Of a stretch of 64,000 nucleotides of DNA, positions 25,439-32,460 are shown one piece after another. Under the pieces are notes generated by a model. That model made no database searches. It had not been told where the DNA came from and worked only from the letters and a program-made list of their open reading frames with translations. The first letter of the stretch is position 1; the number at the start of each line of letters is the position of its first letter. Origin of the DNA: an uncultured Clostridia bacterium (GTDB lineage Bacteria > Bacillota > Clostridia > Christensenellales > Borkfalkiaceae); NCBI GenBank assembly GCA_947588985.1, contig CANQBG010000001.1, positions 1 to 64,000 of the forward strand. Direction: 5' to 3'. The position numbers and the translations under genes are program-made.

Positions 25439-26245
25439 TTACGCGGTACGGGTCCGGACGAGTTCGACGACGGAACGCAAGAATTCCGTGTCTACGTCGA
25501 GCGACCCAATTGCCTCGCGGCAGGTGGCGGCATAGCGATCCGCGAGCGCTTCGGCGCGGCTGCGCCCATAAACGGAGACCGCCGTGTTCCCCTCCTCCGT
25601 TCCCTCGTCGAGGAGGTCGTCGGTCACTTGGAAGAGCAGCCCGAGCGCGTGTCCGAAGGCGGCAAAGGGCTCCCGGTCCCTCCCCGTGAGAATGGCCGCC
25701 ATTTCGAGCGGCGCGGAGATGAGGCGGGCCGTCTTGTGTTCATGGATGAATTGCAGGTCCTCCCCTTCCGGGCTGAGGTCCGCAACTTGCCCCGCCACCA
25801 TGCCATGGGCGCCCGCTGCATGCGCGAGGACGCGCGCCGCCGCGAGATGCGTCTCGTCCGAACGCCCGAGGAGCAGTTCGAAGGCCAGCGTGAGGAGCGC
25901 GTCGCCCGCCAAAATCGCGTTGGCCTCCCCGAATACCTTGTGGTTGGAGGGCTTGCCGCGGCGATAGTCGTCGTTGTCCATCGCGGGGAGGTCGTCGTGG
26001 ATGAGAGAATATGTATGGATACATTCGATCGCGATGGCATAGTCGCTCTCTGCCATGAAATCGTACCCCGCCGCGTCGAGCACGGAATAAAAGAGCACGG
26101 GGCGGATGCGCTTCCCCCCCGCAAGCAGGGAATATTGCATGCTCTCGGAGAGGGTGTGCGGGCGATAGCGAAATTTGGAACAAAATTCCCCGAGCGCCCG
26201 CTCAAAACTTGCGCGGAACAGCTCGTATTTTATCTGCATGTTCAT
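25439..26245 (-). CDS. ispA: Farnesyl/geranylgeranyl diphosphate synthase
   Basis: 268 residues from the ATG at 26245, which overlaps the folD stop as ATGA. Polyprenyl synthase: GGKRIRP, first Asp-rich motif LIHDDLPAMDND, GDALLTLAFELL and second Asp-rich motif QVTDDLLDEGTEEGN. It condenses IPP with DMAPP for undecaprenyl, quinone or other isoprenoids. In most relatives xseA and xseB stand between folD and ispA; here folD overlaps ispA directly. Confidence 0.94.
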   Translation of the reverse strand: MNMQIKYELFRASFERALGEFCSKFRYRPHTLSESMQYSLLAGGKRIRPVLFYSVLDAAGYDFMAESDYAIAIECIHTYSLIHDDLPAMDNDDYRRGKPSNHKVFGEANAILAGDALLTLAFELLLGRSDETHLAAARVLAHAAGAHGMVAGQVADLSPEGEDLQFIHEHKTARLISAPLEMAAILTGRDREPFAAFGHALGLLFQVTDDLLDEGTEEGNTAVSVYGRSRAEALADRYAATCREAIGSLDVDTEFLRSVVELVRTRTA

Positions 26246-27087
26246 GACATTTGCCGCTCCGCCGCTTCCAAAGTATTTTCGAGCAACATGGCGACGGTCA
26301 TGGGCCCGATCCCGCCGGGGACGGGCGTGAGGAAGGAGGCTTTCTCCTTGACGGACGCAAGATCCACGTCGCCGCACAGTTTTCCGTCTACACGGTTGAT
26401 GCCCACGTCGATGACGACGGCCCCCTCCTTCACCATCTCCGCCGTCACGAAGTTGGCCTTTCCGACTGCCGCGACGAGGATATCCGCCTCCCGACAGATT
26501 TCGGCGAGGCCCTTCGTCTTGGAGTGGCACACGGTGACGGTCGCGTCGGCATTCAGAAGGAGCATCGCCATCGGGCGGCCGACGATCTTGCTCCGCCCGA
26601 TCACCACGGCGCGCTTTCCGCTCACGGAGATGCCGTAGCGGGCGAGCAGCCGCATCACCCCTTTGGGCGTACAGGCGACGGCCGCGGGACTGCCGAGCGC
26701 GAGGCTGCCGATGTTGTAGGCCGAAAACCCGTCTACGTCCTTTTCATATGGGATATGCGCGAGCAAGCGGTCCTCGCGAAGATGTGCGGGAAGCGGGAGC
26801 TGCACGAGGATGCCGTGGACGTTTTCATCGGCCGCGAGCTCATCGATGAGCGCCTCCGCCTCCTCCTGCGTCGCGTCCGCGGGAAGGGTATAAGAAAAGG
26901 AGCGGATGCCCGCTTCCTCACAGTCCCTTGTCTTGTTGCGCACGTAGATGGCGGAAGCCGGGTCGTCCCCGATGAGGAGGACGGCGAGCCCCGCCTTTTT
27001 GCCGTATTTGGACTCAAACGCCTCCGCGCGCGCCCGAAGCTCCGCGCGGATCTCCCCGGCGATCTGTTTGCCGTCTAAGATCTTCAT
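26242..27087 (-). CDS. folD: FolD methylenetetrahydrofolate dehydrogenase/cyclohydrolase
   Basis: 281 residues. Motifs: VRNKTRDCEEAGI with the catalytic Lys, GILVQLPLPAHL, DVDGFSAYNIG, and the NADP site VVIGRSKIVGRPMAMLLLNADATVTVCHSKT, plus PVPGGIGPMTVAMLLENT at the end. It interconverts one-carbon folates in the cytoplasm. Overlaps nusB by 4 bases. Confidence 0.97.
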   Translation of the reverse strand: MKILDGKQIAGEIRAELRARAEAFESKYGKKAGLAVLLIGDDPASAIYVRNKTRDCEEAGIRSFSYTLPADATQEEAEALIDELAADENVHGILVQLPLPAHLREDRLLAHIPYEKDVDGFSAYNIGSLALGSPAAVACTPKGVMRLLARYGISVSGKRAVVIGRSKIVGRPMAMLLLNADATVTVCHSKTKGLAEICREADILVAAVGKANFVTAEMVKEGAVVIDVGINRVDGKLCGDVDLASVKEKASFLTPVPGGIGPMTVAMLLENTLEAAERQMS

Positions 27088-27476
27088 GCGTTGATGATCC
27101 CCCCGAGTACGCCGTTGACGAAGTCCGCCGATTTCTCCGTGGAATACCGGCGCGCGAGGGCGGCCGCTTCACTGACGGAGACGACGGGCGGGATATCGTC
27201 GAAATAGCGGATTTCGGCAAGCGCGACGAGCATCGCGGCCTTATCGGCGGGATAAATGCGGTAGTCGGCATAGCGCAAGACGGCCGCATTGAGCTCGGCG
27301 CTTAAAGCCTCGCCGTGCGCCGCGATCGCCTCGAGAAGGCGTTCCGCAAACGCTTTCTCGTCCTCATTGAGTTTGGCCTTCTGATAGAGACGGCCCCTCG
27401 CCGCCCGGTCGAGCCCTCCGCCGAGGAGTTGGGAAAATACAGTCTGAAAGACCGCTTCTCTCGCATCGCTTCTCAT
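27084..27476 (-). CDS. nusB: Transcription antitermination factor NusB
   Basis: 130 residues, all-alpha. N-terminal RSDAREAVFQTVFSQLL and C-terminal SEAAALARRYSTEKSADFVNGVLGGI match NusB. It binds boxA RNA with NusE in rRNA antitermination. It is followed by folD with a 4-base overlap and preceded by an Asp23-family gene across a hairpin. Confidence 0.94.
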   Translation of the reverse strand: MRSDAREAVFQTVFSQLLGGGLDRAARGRLYQKAKLNEDEKAFAERLLEAIAAHGEALSAELNAAVLRYADYRIYPADKAAMLVALAEIRYFDDIPPVVSVSEAAALARRYSTEKSADFVNGVLGGIINA

Positions 27477-27494
27477 CTGTTCTCCTTATGCAAT

Positions 27495-27522
27495 CGTCCC
27501 TTTCCGCAGACGGAAAGGGACG
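27495..27522. repeat. 12-bp hairpin between asp23-like gene and nusB
   Basis: Arms CGTCCCTTTCCG and CGGAAAGGGACG with a 4-base loop. There is no T run on the minus strand after it, so it is more likely an attenuator, RNA stability stem or processing site than a full terminator. Confidence 0.6.
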
Positions 27523-27528
27523 GCGTCC

Positions 27529-27906
27529 TTAATTTTTCTTGTCGTCGGGCTCTTCTGCCGAATTTGCGGGAGCGGGCGCCGGCTCCGTTTCGGGAAACAC
27601 CACACTCTGCACATGGACGTCCACCTTGGCGATCTTATACATCGTCATGGATTCGACCATCTGTTTGATGGTCTGCTGAATGCGGTAGGCGAGCTCGGGG
27701 ACCTTGTAGCCGTAATGGGCGATCACGGAGATATCCACAAACACGCCTTCTTTTTCGAAACTGATCTTGATGCCCTTGCTCTTGGAGGGAATGAGCTCGA
27801 TGCCCTCCGTCTCCTGCAAACTGAGTACAACGATCCCGCTGACGATATCCGAGCTATAGGTGATCTTGCCTTTTTGCCCATTGGGATTATATTTGATGCT
27901 CGCCAT
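27529..27906 (-). CDS. Asp23/Gls24 (DUF322) family protein
   Basis: 125 residues. Core GKITYSSDIVSGIVVLSLQETEGIELIP, then VFVDISVIAHYGYKVPELAYRIQQTIKQMVESMTMYKIAKVDVHVQSV, typical of the family. Such proteins associate with the membrane and envelope stress in Bacillota and one regularly precedes nusB. The last 15 residues are Pro/Ala/Glu-rich. A ribosome site AAGGAG stands before the ATG. Confidence 0.92.
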   Translation of the reverse strand: MASIKYNPNGQKGKITYSSDIVSGIVVLSLQETEGIELIPSKSKGIKISFEKEGVFVDISVIAHYGYKVPELAYRIQQTIKQMVESMTMYKIAKVDVHVQSVVFPETEPAPAPANSAEEPDDKKN

Positions 27907-27933
27907 AACAATTTCTCCTTACCGAATAAAACC

Positions 27934-27942
27934 ATTATAGCA
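27934..27942 (-). promoter_or_regulatory. Extended -10 promoter for the Asp23-nusB operon
   Basis: TGCTATAAT on the minus strand (TATAAT at 27939-27934) with no good -35, 28 bases before the start codon. The extended TGn makes up for the poor -35. Confidence 0.6.
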
Positions 27943-27972
27943 CATCTCGAAAAAATTTACTACCGTTTTTCA

Positions 27973-28458
27973 TCAACTTTCCGCATAAACGGGCATAATT
28001 ATGATATTTCCGTTGCGGATCTGGTGTTCGACCTCGATGGCGTAATAGACTTTCGTCACGGTCTCGGCGGTGAGTTCGCTCGAATTGATGAAGATGTTGA
28101 TGTTCTCATGGTCTCCGATGACGACGCCGACGTCGGAGAACCCGAGCGCCTTGATGATGGATTCGAGCACGAGCTCATCCTCCATGACCTCGACAAGCTC
28201 CTGCTTTCTCGCCACGGCCTCGGCGTATTCGGCGGTGTCCTTCGCATAGGCGGAAATGACGCTGTCGAGCTGGACGAATTCCTCGTTGCGCTTGGAACTT
28301 CTCTCGCTGCGGAAGCTCGTGAAGTAGTTGACCTCCACCGAACCTTGGTCGGTCGCCGCCGAGGAGCGCGTCCCCGCGAGAACGAAGTTGAAGATCGCCG
28401 TCACGGCCAAGAGCAGAACGAGGGTAGACATCAGTGCGATTTTCTTGGTGTTTGACAT
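27973..28458 (-). CDS. spoIIIAH: Stage III sporulation protein AH
   Basis: 161 residues. One N-terminal membrane helix (about 8-28), then an extracytoplasmic domain ending in the YscJ/FliF-like ring-building fold (residues 95-160, SIIKALGFSDVGVVIGDHENINIFINSSELTAETVTKVYYAIE). In the mother-cell membrane AH pairs with SpoIIQ to form the feeding-tube channel. Some relatives have longer linkers. Confidence 0.93.
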   Translation of the reverse strand: MSNTKKIALMSTLVLLLAVTAIFNFVLAGTRSSAATDQGSVEVNYFTSFRSERSSKRNEEFVQLDSVISAYAKDTAEYAEAVARKQELVEVMEDELVLESIIKALGFSDVGVVIGDHENINIFINSSELTAETVTKVYYAIEVEHQIRNGNIIIMPVYAES

Positions 28459-28485
28459 AATATATCTCCTTATATATAAAGATTT

Positions 28486-28845
28486 CTATGATTTGGCGGG
28501 ATAGACCGCGATCGCCGTTTTGGGCAGGTGCAGGGCGTTTGCCGTGATCTCGAGGATGTTCATGCGAAGGATGAGGCCGTCCTCCCCCTTGAAGAGGACG
28601 ACGGCGCCCACGGCCTCCCCGTCCTCCTCGCTGATGAGCACGGAGGCGTCGTTTACTCCGTCGAGCCGCTCCAAAAGGACGGCGATGCGCTCCTCCTGCT
28701 CGGTCGCATAGCTCCCCTTTGCTTCCCCCTTTCCGAATACGTGCAGGCAGAGAAAGACGAGCAGGACCGCTGCAAGCAGGAGCAGGGCGATCTGAAAGGC
28801 CTTGCTCTTTGCGATGGATTTGAGTTTATCGAGGGAAACCGTCAT
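28486..28845 (-). CDS. spoIIIAG: Stage III sporulation protein AG
   Basis: 119 residues with a membrane helix at about 17-37, then a ring-building domain (RIAVLLERLDGVNDASVLIS, AVVLFKGEDGLILRMNILEITANALHLP). AG forms a large ring in the AA-AH secretion-like complex. It is markedly shorter than the B. subtilis protein (229), since the linker between helix and domain is brief. Overlaps spoIIIAF by 20 bases. Confidence 0.9.
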   Translation of the reverse strand: MTVSLDKLKSIAKSKAFQIALLLLAAVLLVFLCLHVFGKGEAKGSYATEQEERIAVLLERLDGVNDASVLISEEDGEAVGAVVLFKGEDGLILRMNILEITANALHLPKTAIAVYPAKS

Positions 28846-29296
28846 AGACCTCCGCCTCCGTTTTGTAGCGCGTCTCGAGGGCTTCTTCCACCCGAGACAT
28901 CATATATATACGCGCCTCTTCGCCGTTTATTCCGGAAAGATCGAGCCGGACGGTGATTTTCGCGAGGGGAAAGTATGCCGAAATCTCCCGCTTGGGGGCG
29001 ACTTCTGCCGAAAGCGCAAATTCCTCCCGCAAAAAGCCGCCGATCTCCTCCCTGTCGCGTTCTTCCAAGAGGCGCGCGCACGAGACGAGATAGTCCTCAT
29101 CGACGGCGGCCGAGCCCGCGGGAAGGTTGAGTTCCCCCGTCTTGAGCCATCCGATGACGGGCGCGATCATCACGACGAGGACGAAGAGGCGCGTCGTCCC
29201 CTTCACAAACTTCCCCATGCGGCCGCCGGGGCAGATCATGGTGACGATGGCGGAGATCAAAACGATGCCGGCGATGCTCAGAATATAAGCTTTCAT
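28826..29296 (-). CDS. spoIIIAF: Stage III sporulation protein AF
   Basis: 156 residues from the ATG at 29296, which overlaps the spoIIIAE stop as TGATG. Two N-terminal membrane helices (residues 3-22 and 32-52) are followed by a soluble domain of about 100 residues that resembles a ring-building motif. The role is in the AA-AH channel complex. Confidence 0.92.
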   Translation of the reverse strand: MKAYILSIAGIVLISAIVTMICPGGRMGKFVKGTTRLFVLVVMIAPVIGWLKTGELNLPAGSAAVDEDYLVSCARLLEERDREEIGGFLREEFALSAEVAPKREISAYFPLAKITVRLDLSGINGEEARIYMMSRVEEALETRYKTEAEVYDGFPR

Positions 29297-30477
29297 CAGA
29301 AGATGGCCCCCGTGGAACAGATGAGAAGGACGACGGTGAGCAGATAGAGGAAGGCGACGGCAAGCAGTGCGGCGAGAAAATAGCCGCTGTCGCGCGCAAG
29401 TGCGGATAAAAAGGCAGGGATCTTGCCGCCGACGGGCTCCGTCGCCGCCGCGGCGAGGCGCAAAAAGAGGCGGAACGCCACAAGGAGCAGAAGCGGGCGC
29501 AGGAGGGTGCCGGCGAGGAGGAATACGGCGAACGCCCCGAGCGCATTCTTGACGAGCGCGCTGCCCGCCACAATGAGCTCCACGCCGCCCGAGAGAAAAC
29601 CGCCTACGAGCGGAACGGAGCCGGACAGCACATATTTTACGGCGCGCAGGGAGAGGCCGTCGTATTGTGCCGCGGTGATCCCCTGCACGGTGAGAAAGAG
29701 GGAAAAGAGCCCGAGCGCAAGCCCGATGAGCCACTTCGAGACGCTCTTGAAGAGCTCGGCAAGTTTTTCCGTCTTGACGTTGTCCGTGAGATTGCCCACA
29801 AAGGTGAGGATGATGACGACGACGGCCGCGGGCAAGACGACATTTTCAAACAGCGAGACGATCCCCCCGCTCATAAAGGCGACGGCCGGGCGATAGATGC
29901 CCACGGAGATCGTGCCCCCGCTCGCGGCCATCAGCGTGAGAAGGAGCGGATAGACGAGTTCCATCTGCTTTTGCATGCCCGCGATCGCCTCAAACCCCGC
30001 TTTGAGGACGCCGTATAGCACGGAGAGCACGACGGCGCCCACCGATAGGAAGGCCGTGAAATGTATTATGTCAGACATAGTACTCTGCAAAAAACTGTTT
30101 TTCACGGTTTCGAGGATGCCGCAGAGCAGGGTCGCGGCGAGGATGAGGGCAAAGGCGGGGAGCATCATCCTCCCCTCCTCCCACACGAGGCCGAGCGCCG
30201 CTTCGAGGAGGGAGCCGTAGTCGAGGGAGAAGTCCCCCGTCATCACGGAGAGCAGTTTCTCCTTCAAGGAGATGCCGCGAAAGTCCGCAAGGCCGTCGAG
30301 AAAGGCCTGCAACTGCTCCGTGTCGAGCTCCTCCACGAGCTCCTCGATGATCTCCCCGAGTTCGCGCTCCGCCTCCTCCTTTTCGTCGGCATGCGCACGC
30401 GTCCTTCCGCCTGCGGGAAGAAGAAACAAAAGGAGTGCGGCGATGCCGATTGCGATCCAGATGAATTTTCCCTTCAT
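29296..30477 (-). CDS. spoIIIAE: Stage III sporulation protein AE
   Basis: 393 residues. Signal peptide at 1-29, then a multi-helix membrane domain with the conserved centre GTISVGIYRPAVAFMSGGIVSLFENVVLPAA. AE is the polytopic export-gate-like component. It contains copy E of the dispersed motif, read as QSTMSDII at about residues 133-139. Confidence 0.94.
   Translation of the reverse strand: MKGKFIWIAIGIAALLLFLLPAGGRTRAHADEKEEAERELGEIIEELVEELDTEQLQAFLDGLADFRGISLKEKLLSVMTGDFSLDYGSLLEAALGLVWEEGRMMLPAFALILAATLLCGILETVKNSFLQSTMSDIIHFTAFLSVGAVVLSVLYGVLKAGFEAIAGMQKQMELVYPLLLTLMAASGGTISVGIYRPAVAFMSGGIVSLFENVVLPAAVVVIILTFVGNLTDNVKTEKLAELFKSVSKWLIGLALGLFSLFLTVQGITAAQYDGLSLRAVKYVLSGSVPLVGGFLSGGVELIVAGSALVKNALGAFAVFLLAGTLLRPLLLLVAFRLFLRLAAAATEPVGGKIPAFLSALARDSGYFLAALLAVAFLYLLTVVLLICSTGAIF
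30065..30084 (-). repeat. Dispersed 20-bp motif, copy E (inside spoIIIAE)
   Basis: ATTATGTCAGACATAGTACT on the + strand, followed by CTGCAAAA. It holds the exact 13-bp palindrome TATGTCAGACATA also seen at 4956. Confidence 0.65.
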
Positions 30478-30869
30478 TGTACCAACCCGAGAAGCTGCAC
30501 GATGAGCTTTAATACGCTCTCCACGATGGGAACGGCGAGCAGGAGGATGAGGATCTTCCCCGCAAAGACGAGCTTGTCCGCAAGAGAATTTTGGCCGAAA
30601 TCCGAGAGCACGCCCGCGCTGAATTCCACGAGATATCCGATCCCCACCATCTTCAGAAGCGTCTTGATGAGCGCCGTGTCGACGCCCGTGAGAGAGGCGA
30701 TCTCGGAAAAGACGCCCATGCTCCCGCGCAAAAGTTCCAGCGCAAGCAGGAGCAGGATGATGCTCCCCGCTATGGCGACGGCAAAGGAGAGCTCGGGCTT
30801 GGTTTCTTTGAGAAGGATGGCGGCGACGGCCGTCACGAAGGCGACGCCGACGAGCTGCAATAGCTCCAT
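30474..30869 (-). CDS. spoIIIAD: Stage III sporulation protein AD
   Basis: 131 residues from the ATG at 30869, overlapping the spoIIIAC stop as TGATG. Four membrane helices with the family stretch KMVGIGYLVEFSAGVLSDFGQNSLADKLVFAGKI. A membrane subunit paralogous to AC. Confidence 0.94.
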   Translation of the reverse strand: MELLQLVGVAFVTAVAAILLKETKPELSFAVAIAGSIILLLLALELLRGSMGVFSEIASLTGVDTALIKTLLKMVGIGYLVEFSAGVLSDFGQNSLADKLVFAGKILILLLAVPIVESVLKLIVQLLGLVQ

Positions 30870-31069
30870 CAGTAGACTCCGAAGATTTCCTGCACGACCT
30901 TGAAGAGGTCTCCGATCATGGTGACGGCGATCGTGAGCGCGATGACGAGCCCCACGATGGAGACGACGGTGGCGACGTCCTCCCGGTCCGATTTTTTGAG
31001 GACTTGGCAGACAATGGTGATGATGATGCCGACGGCGGCAAGTTTGAAGATAATCGAGATGTCGATCAT
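30869..31069 (-). CDS. spoIIIAC: Stage III sporulation protein AC
   Basis: 66 residues, two membrane helices. IIFKLAAVGIIITIVCQVLKKSDRED and DLFKVV are typical of AC. Its ATG at 31069 overlaps the spoIIIAB stop by 4 bases. Confidence 0.94.
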   Translation of the reverse strand: MIDISIIFKLAAVGIIITIVCQVLKKSDREDVATVVSIVGLVIALTIAVTMIGDLFKVVQEIFGVY

Positions 31070-31530
31070 AGCATGAGAATGATGAGCGCAAGTCCCGCGA
31101 GAAAGCCGAGTTTGAGATAGAGCTGTCCGCGCGTTTTCGCCTCGTGCTCCGCCTGCGTGCGGCTTTTTTCGAGCGCGTCTTTCTGTGCGGAAAAGAATCC
31201 GCTCTGCGAATAGCAATCGCCGCGGCCGAGCATGGAGACGTAATTTCGGAGAAACTCCCCCTCCTCCTTGGTGAGAAACGCAAATTTGGGAAGCGGAGCC
31301 CGCTGTGCGGCGGCCTGCGCCACCTTTTGAAAGTCCCCCTTATACGGGCAGCCGGCGAGAAAGGCGGGGAGAGGTTTGCGCGCATAGGCGAGTTCCGCAA
31401 GGTATCGCTCGTTGAGATCCGCAAACGCCGCAAAAAATTTCCGCCGTGCACGGTACTTTTCCCCCGCGACATACCCGATGAGCACGCAAAACGCCACGAC
31501 GAGCCCGCACAGAAGCAGTTTAATCCACAT
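31066..31530 (-). CDS. spoIIIAB: Stage III sporulation protein AB
   Basis: 154 residues from the ATG at 31530; GGAGG nine bases before it lies in the spoIIIAA end, with which it overlaps by 11 bases. N-terminal and C-terminal membrane helices flank a cytoplasmic helical domain that ends SRTQAEHEAKTRGQLYLKLGFLAGLALIILML. By structure it resembles a T2SS GspF domain. Confidence 0.92.
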   Translation of the reverse strand: MWIKLLLCGLVVAFCVLIGYVAGEKYRARRKFFAAFADLNERYLAELAYARKPLPAFLAGCPYKGDFQKVAQAAAQRAPLPKFAFLTKEEGEFLRNYVSMLGRGDCYSQSGFFSAQKDALEKSRTQAEHEAKTRGQLYLKLGFLAGLALIILML

Positions 31531-32353
31531 GACTCCCATCCTCCCCGACGATTTCCTTGACGCGGCCCAACCCGTCGAGGACGACATAGCGGGAAAACAG
31601 CTTTTCGGGGACGTCCTCCACGCGCCAAAGATGTGCCGACGCGAACACGGCGATCCCGCTCTGCACCGCCCGCCGCACCGCCGGGTAGTCCTCGGGGAGC
31701 AGCTCGTCCGTCACGAGGATATCCGGCCGCATGGCGCGAATGCCCGCCGTAAAGGCCGTGAGTTTATCGGCAAACCTGATGACGTCCGCAGTCTCCCCGA
31801 GCTCCCCCGCCGAGAGTTCCCCCCGCTCGTCGCTCACAAGGATATTTCGCCCGGTGCGCATACTCGCAAGCCGCGTGAGATCGCGCAGGATGGTCGTCTT
31901 GCCCTCTCCCGGCGGCGCGAGAATAAGGACGGAGCAAATTCCCCCGCGGAAGCACCGGCGATAGATCTCCTCCGCACAGCCGAAAATCTCGTGCGGGATC
32001 CGGATGCAGAGCGAGGTAACATCCCGCACGGCGAGTACTTTTCCGCCGTCATAGACGTAAGTCCCCGCGATGCCGATGCGTTCCCCGCCCTCCGCCGTCA
32101 CAAATCCCATCCGCAGCTGATTTTCCACCGCATAGACGGAATACCCGCAGGCCGCGTGAAGGGTGTCCTCGAGTTCCGTCGCCGTCGGGCGCAGGGCGTG
32201 TTCGGCCCCGCATACTCCGCCCGCGCCGAGATAGACGAATGCCCCCGCGAGATTGGCGGAGAGCGGCTTGTCCGCCCGCATGCGGAGTTCATAGAGCAGA
32301 TTGCGGTTGATGTGATCGAGGCAGACCCCGATCCTCGGCGGGAACTCCAGCAT
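31520..32353 (-). CDS. spoIIIAA: Stage III sporulation protein AA (secretion-type ATPase)
   Basis: 277 residues. Walker A LAPPGEGKTT (147-154), then RDLTRLASMRTGRNILVSDERGELSAG with Walker B-like Asp-Glu. AA is the mother-cell ATPase of the AA-AH complex. The start ATG has no ribosome site; the sigma-E-type promoter just upstream would give a message beginning at that ATG. Confidence 0.95.
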   Translation of the reverse strand: MLEFPPRIGVCLDHINRNLLYELRMRADKPLSANLAGAFVYLGAGGVCGAEHALRPTATELEDTLHAACGYSVYAVENQLRMGFVTAEGGERIGIAGTYVYDGGKVLAVRDVTSLCIRIPHEIFGCAEEIYRRCFRGGICSVLILAPPGEGKTTILRDLTRLASMRTGRNILVSDERGELSAGELGETADVIRFADKLTAFTAGIRAMRPDILVTDELLPEDYPAVRRAVQSGIAVFASAHLWRVEDVPEKLFSRYVVLDGLGRVKEIVGEDGSHVD

Positions 32354-32359
32354 CGCTCT

Positions 32360-32388
32360 ATCTTATGCCGTCCGCCCCGCGGATATGA
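32360..32388 (-). promoter_or_regulatory. Sigma-E-type promoter of spoIIIAA
   Basis: TCATATC (32388-32382), 14-base spacer, CATAAGAT (32367-32360) on the minus strand. This fits the Bacillus sigma-E pattern (KMATATT, N14, CATACANT). Six bases separate the -10 from the ATG. Confidence 0.65.
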
Positions 32389-32419
32389 ACGCCGAAAGGA
32401 CGGTAGGAAGAGAATAGGA

Positions 32420-32447
32420 AAACGGGCGGGAAAATTCCCGCCCGTTT
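32420..32447 (-). terminator. Terminator of GH51 gene
   Basis: AAACGGGCGGGAA pairs with TTCCCGCCCGTTT around a short AA/TT centre, 13 bases after the GH51 stop on the minus strand, with TTTT inside and after the stem. Confidence 0.7.
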
Positions 32448-32460
32448 CGCGAAAGATCGT

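Noticed and set aside
27495..27522. Hairpin before nusB as a terminator
   Set aside because: No T run follows on the minus strand and the downstream nusB lacks its own obvious promoter.
28453..28461. TGACATAAT partial matches to the dispersed motif (also 44855-44863)
   Set aside because: They lack the RTACT half and the spacing, and the one at 28453 is the spoIIIAH start region; treated as chance.
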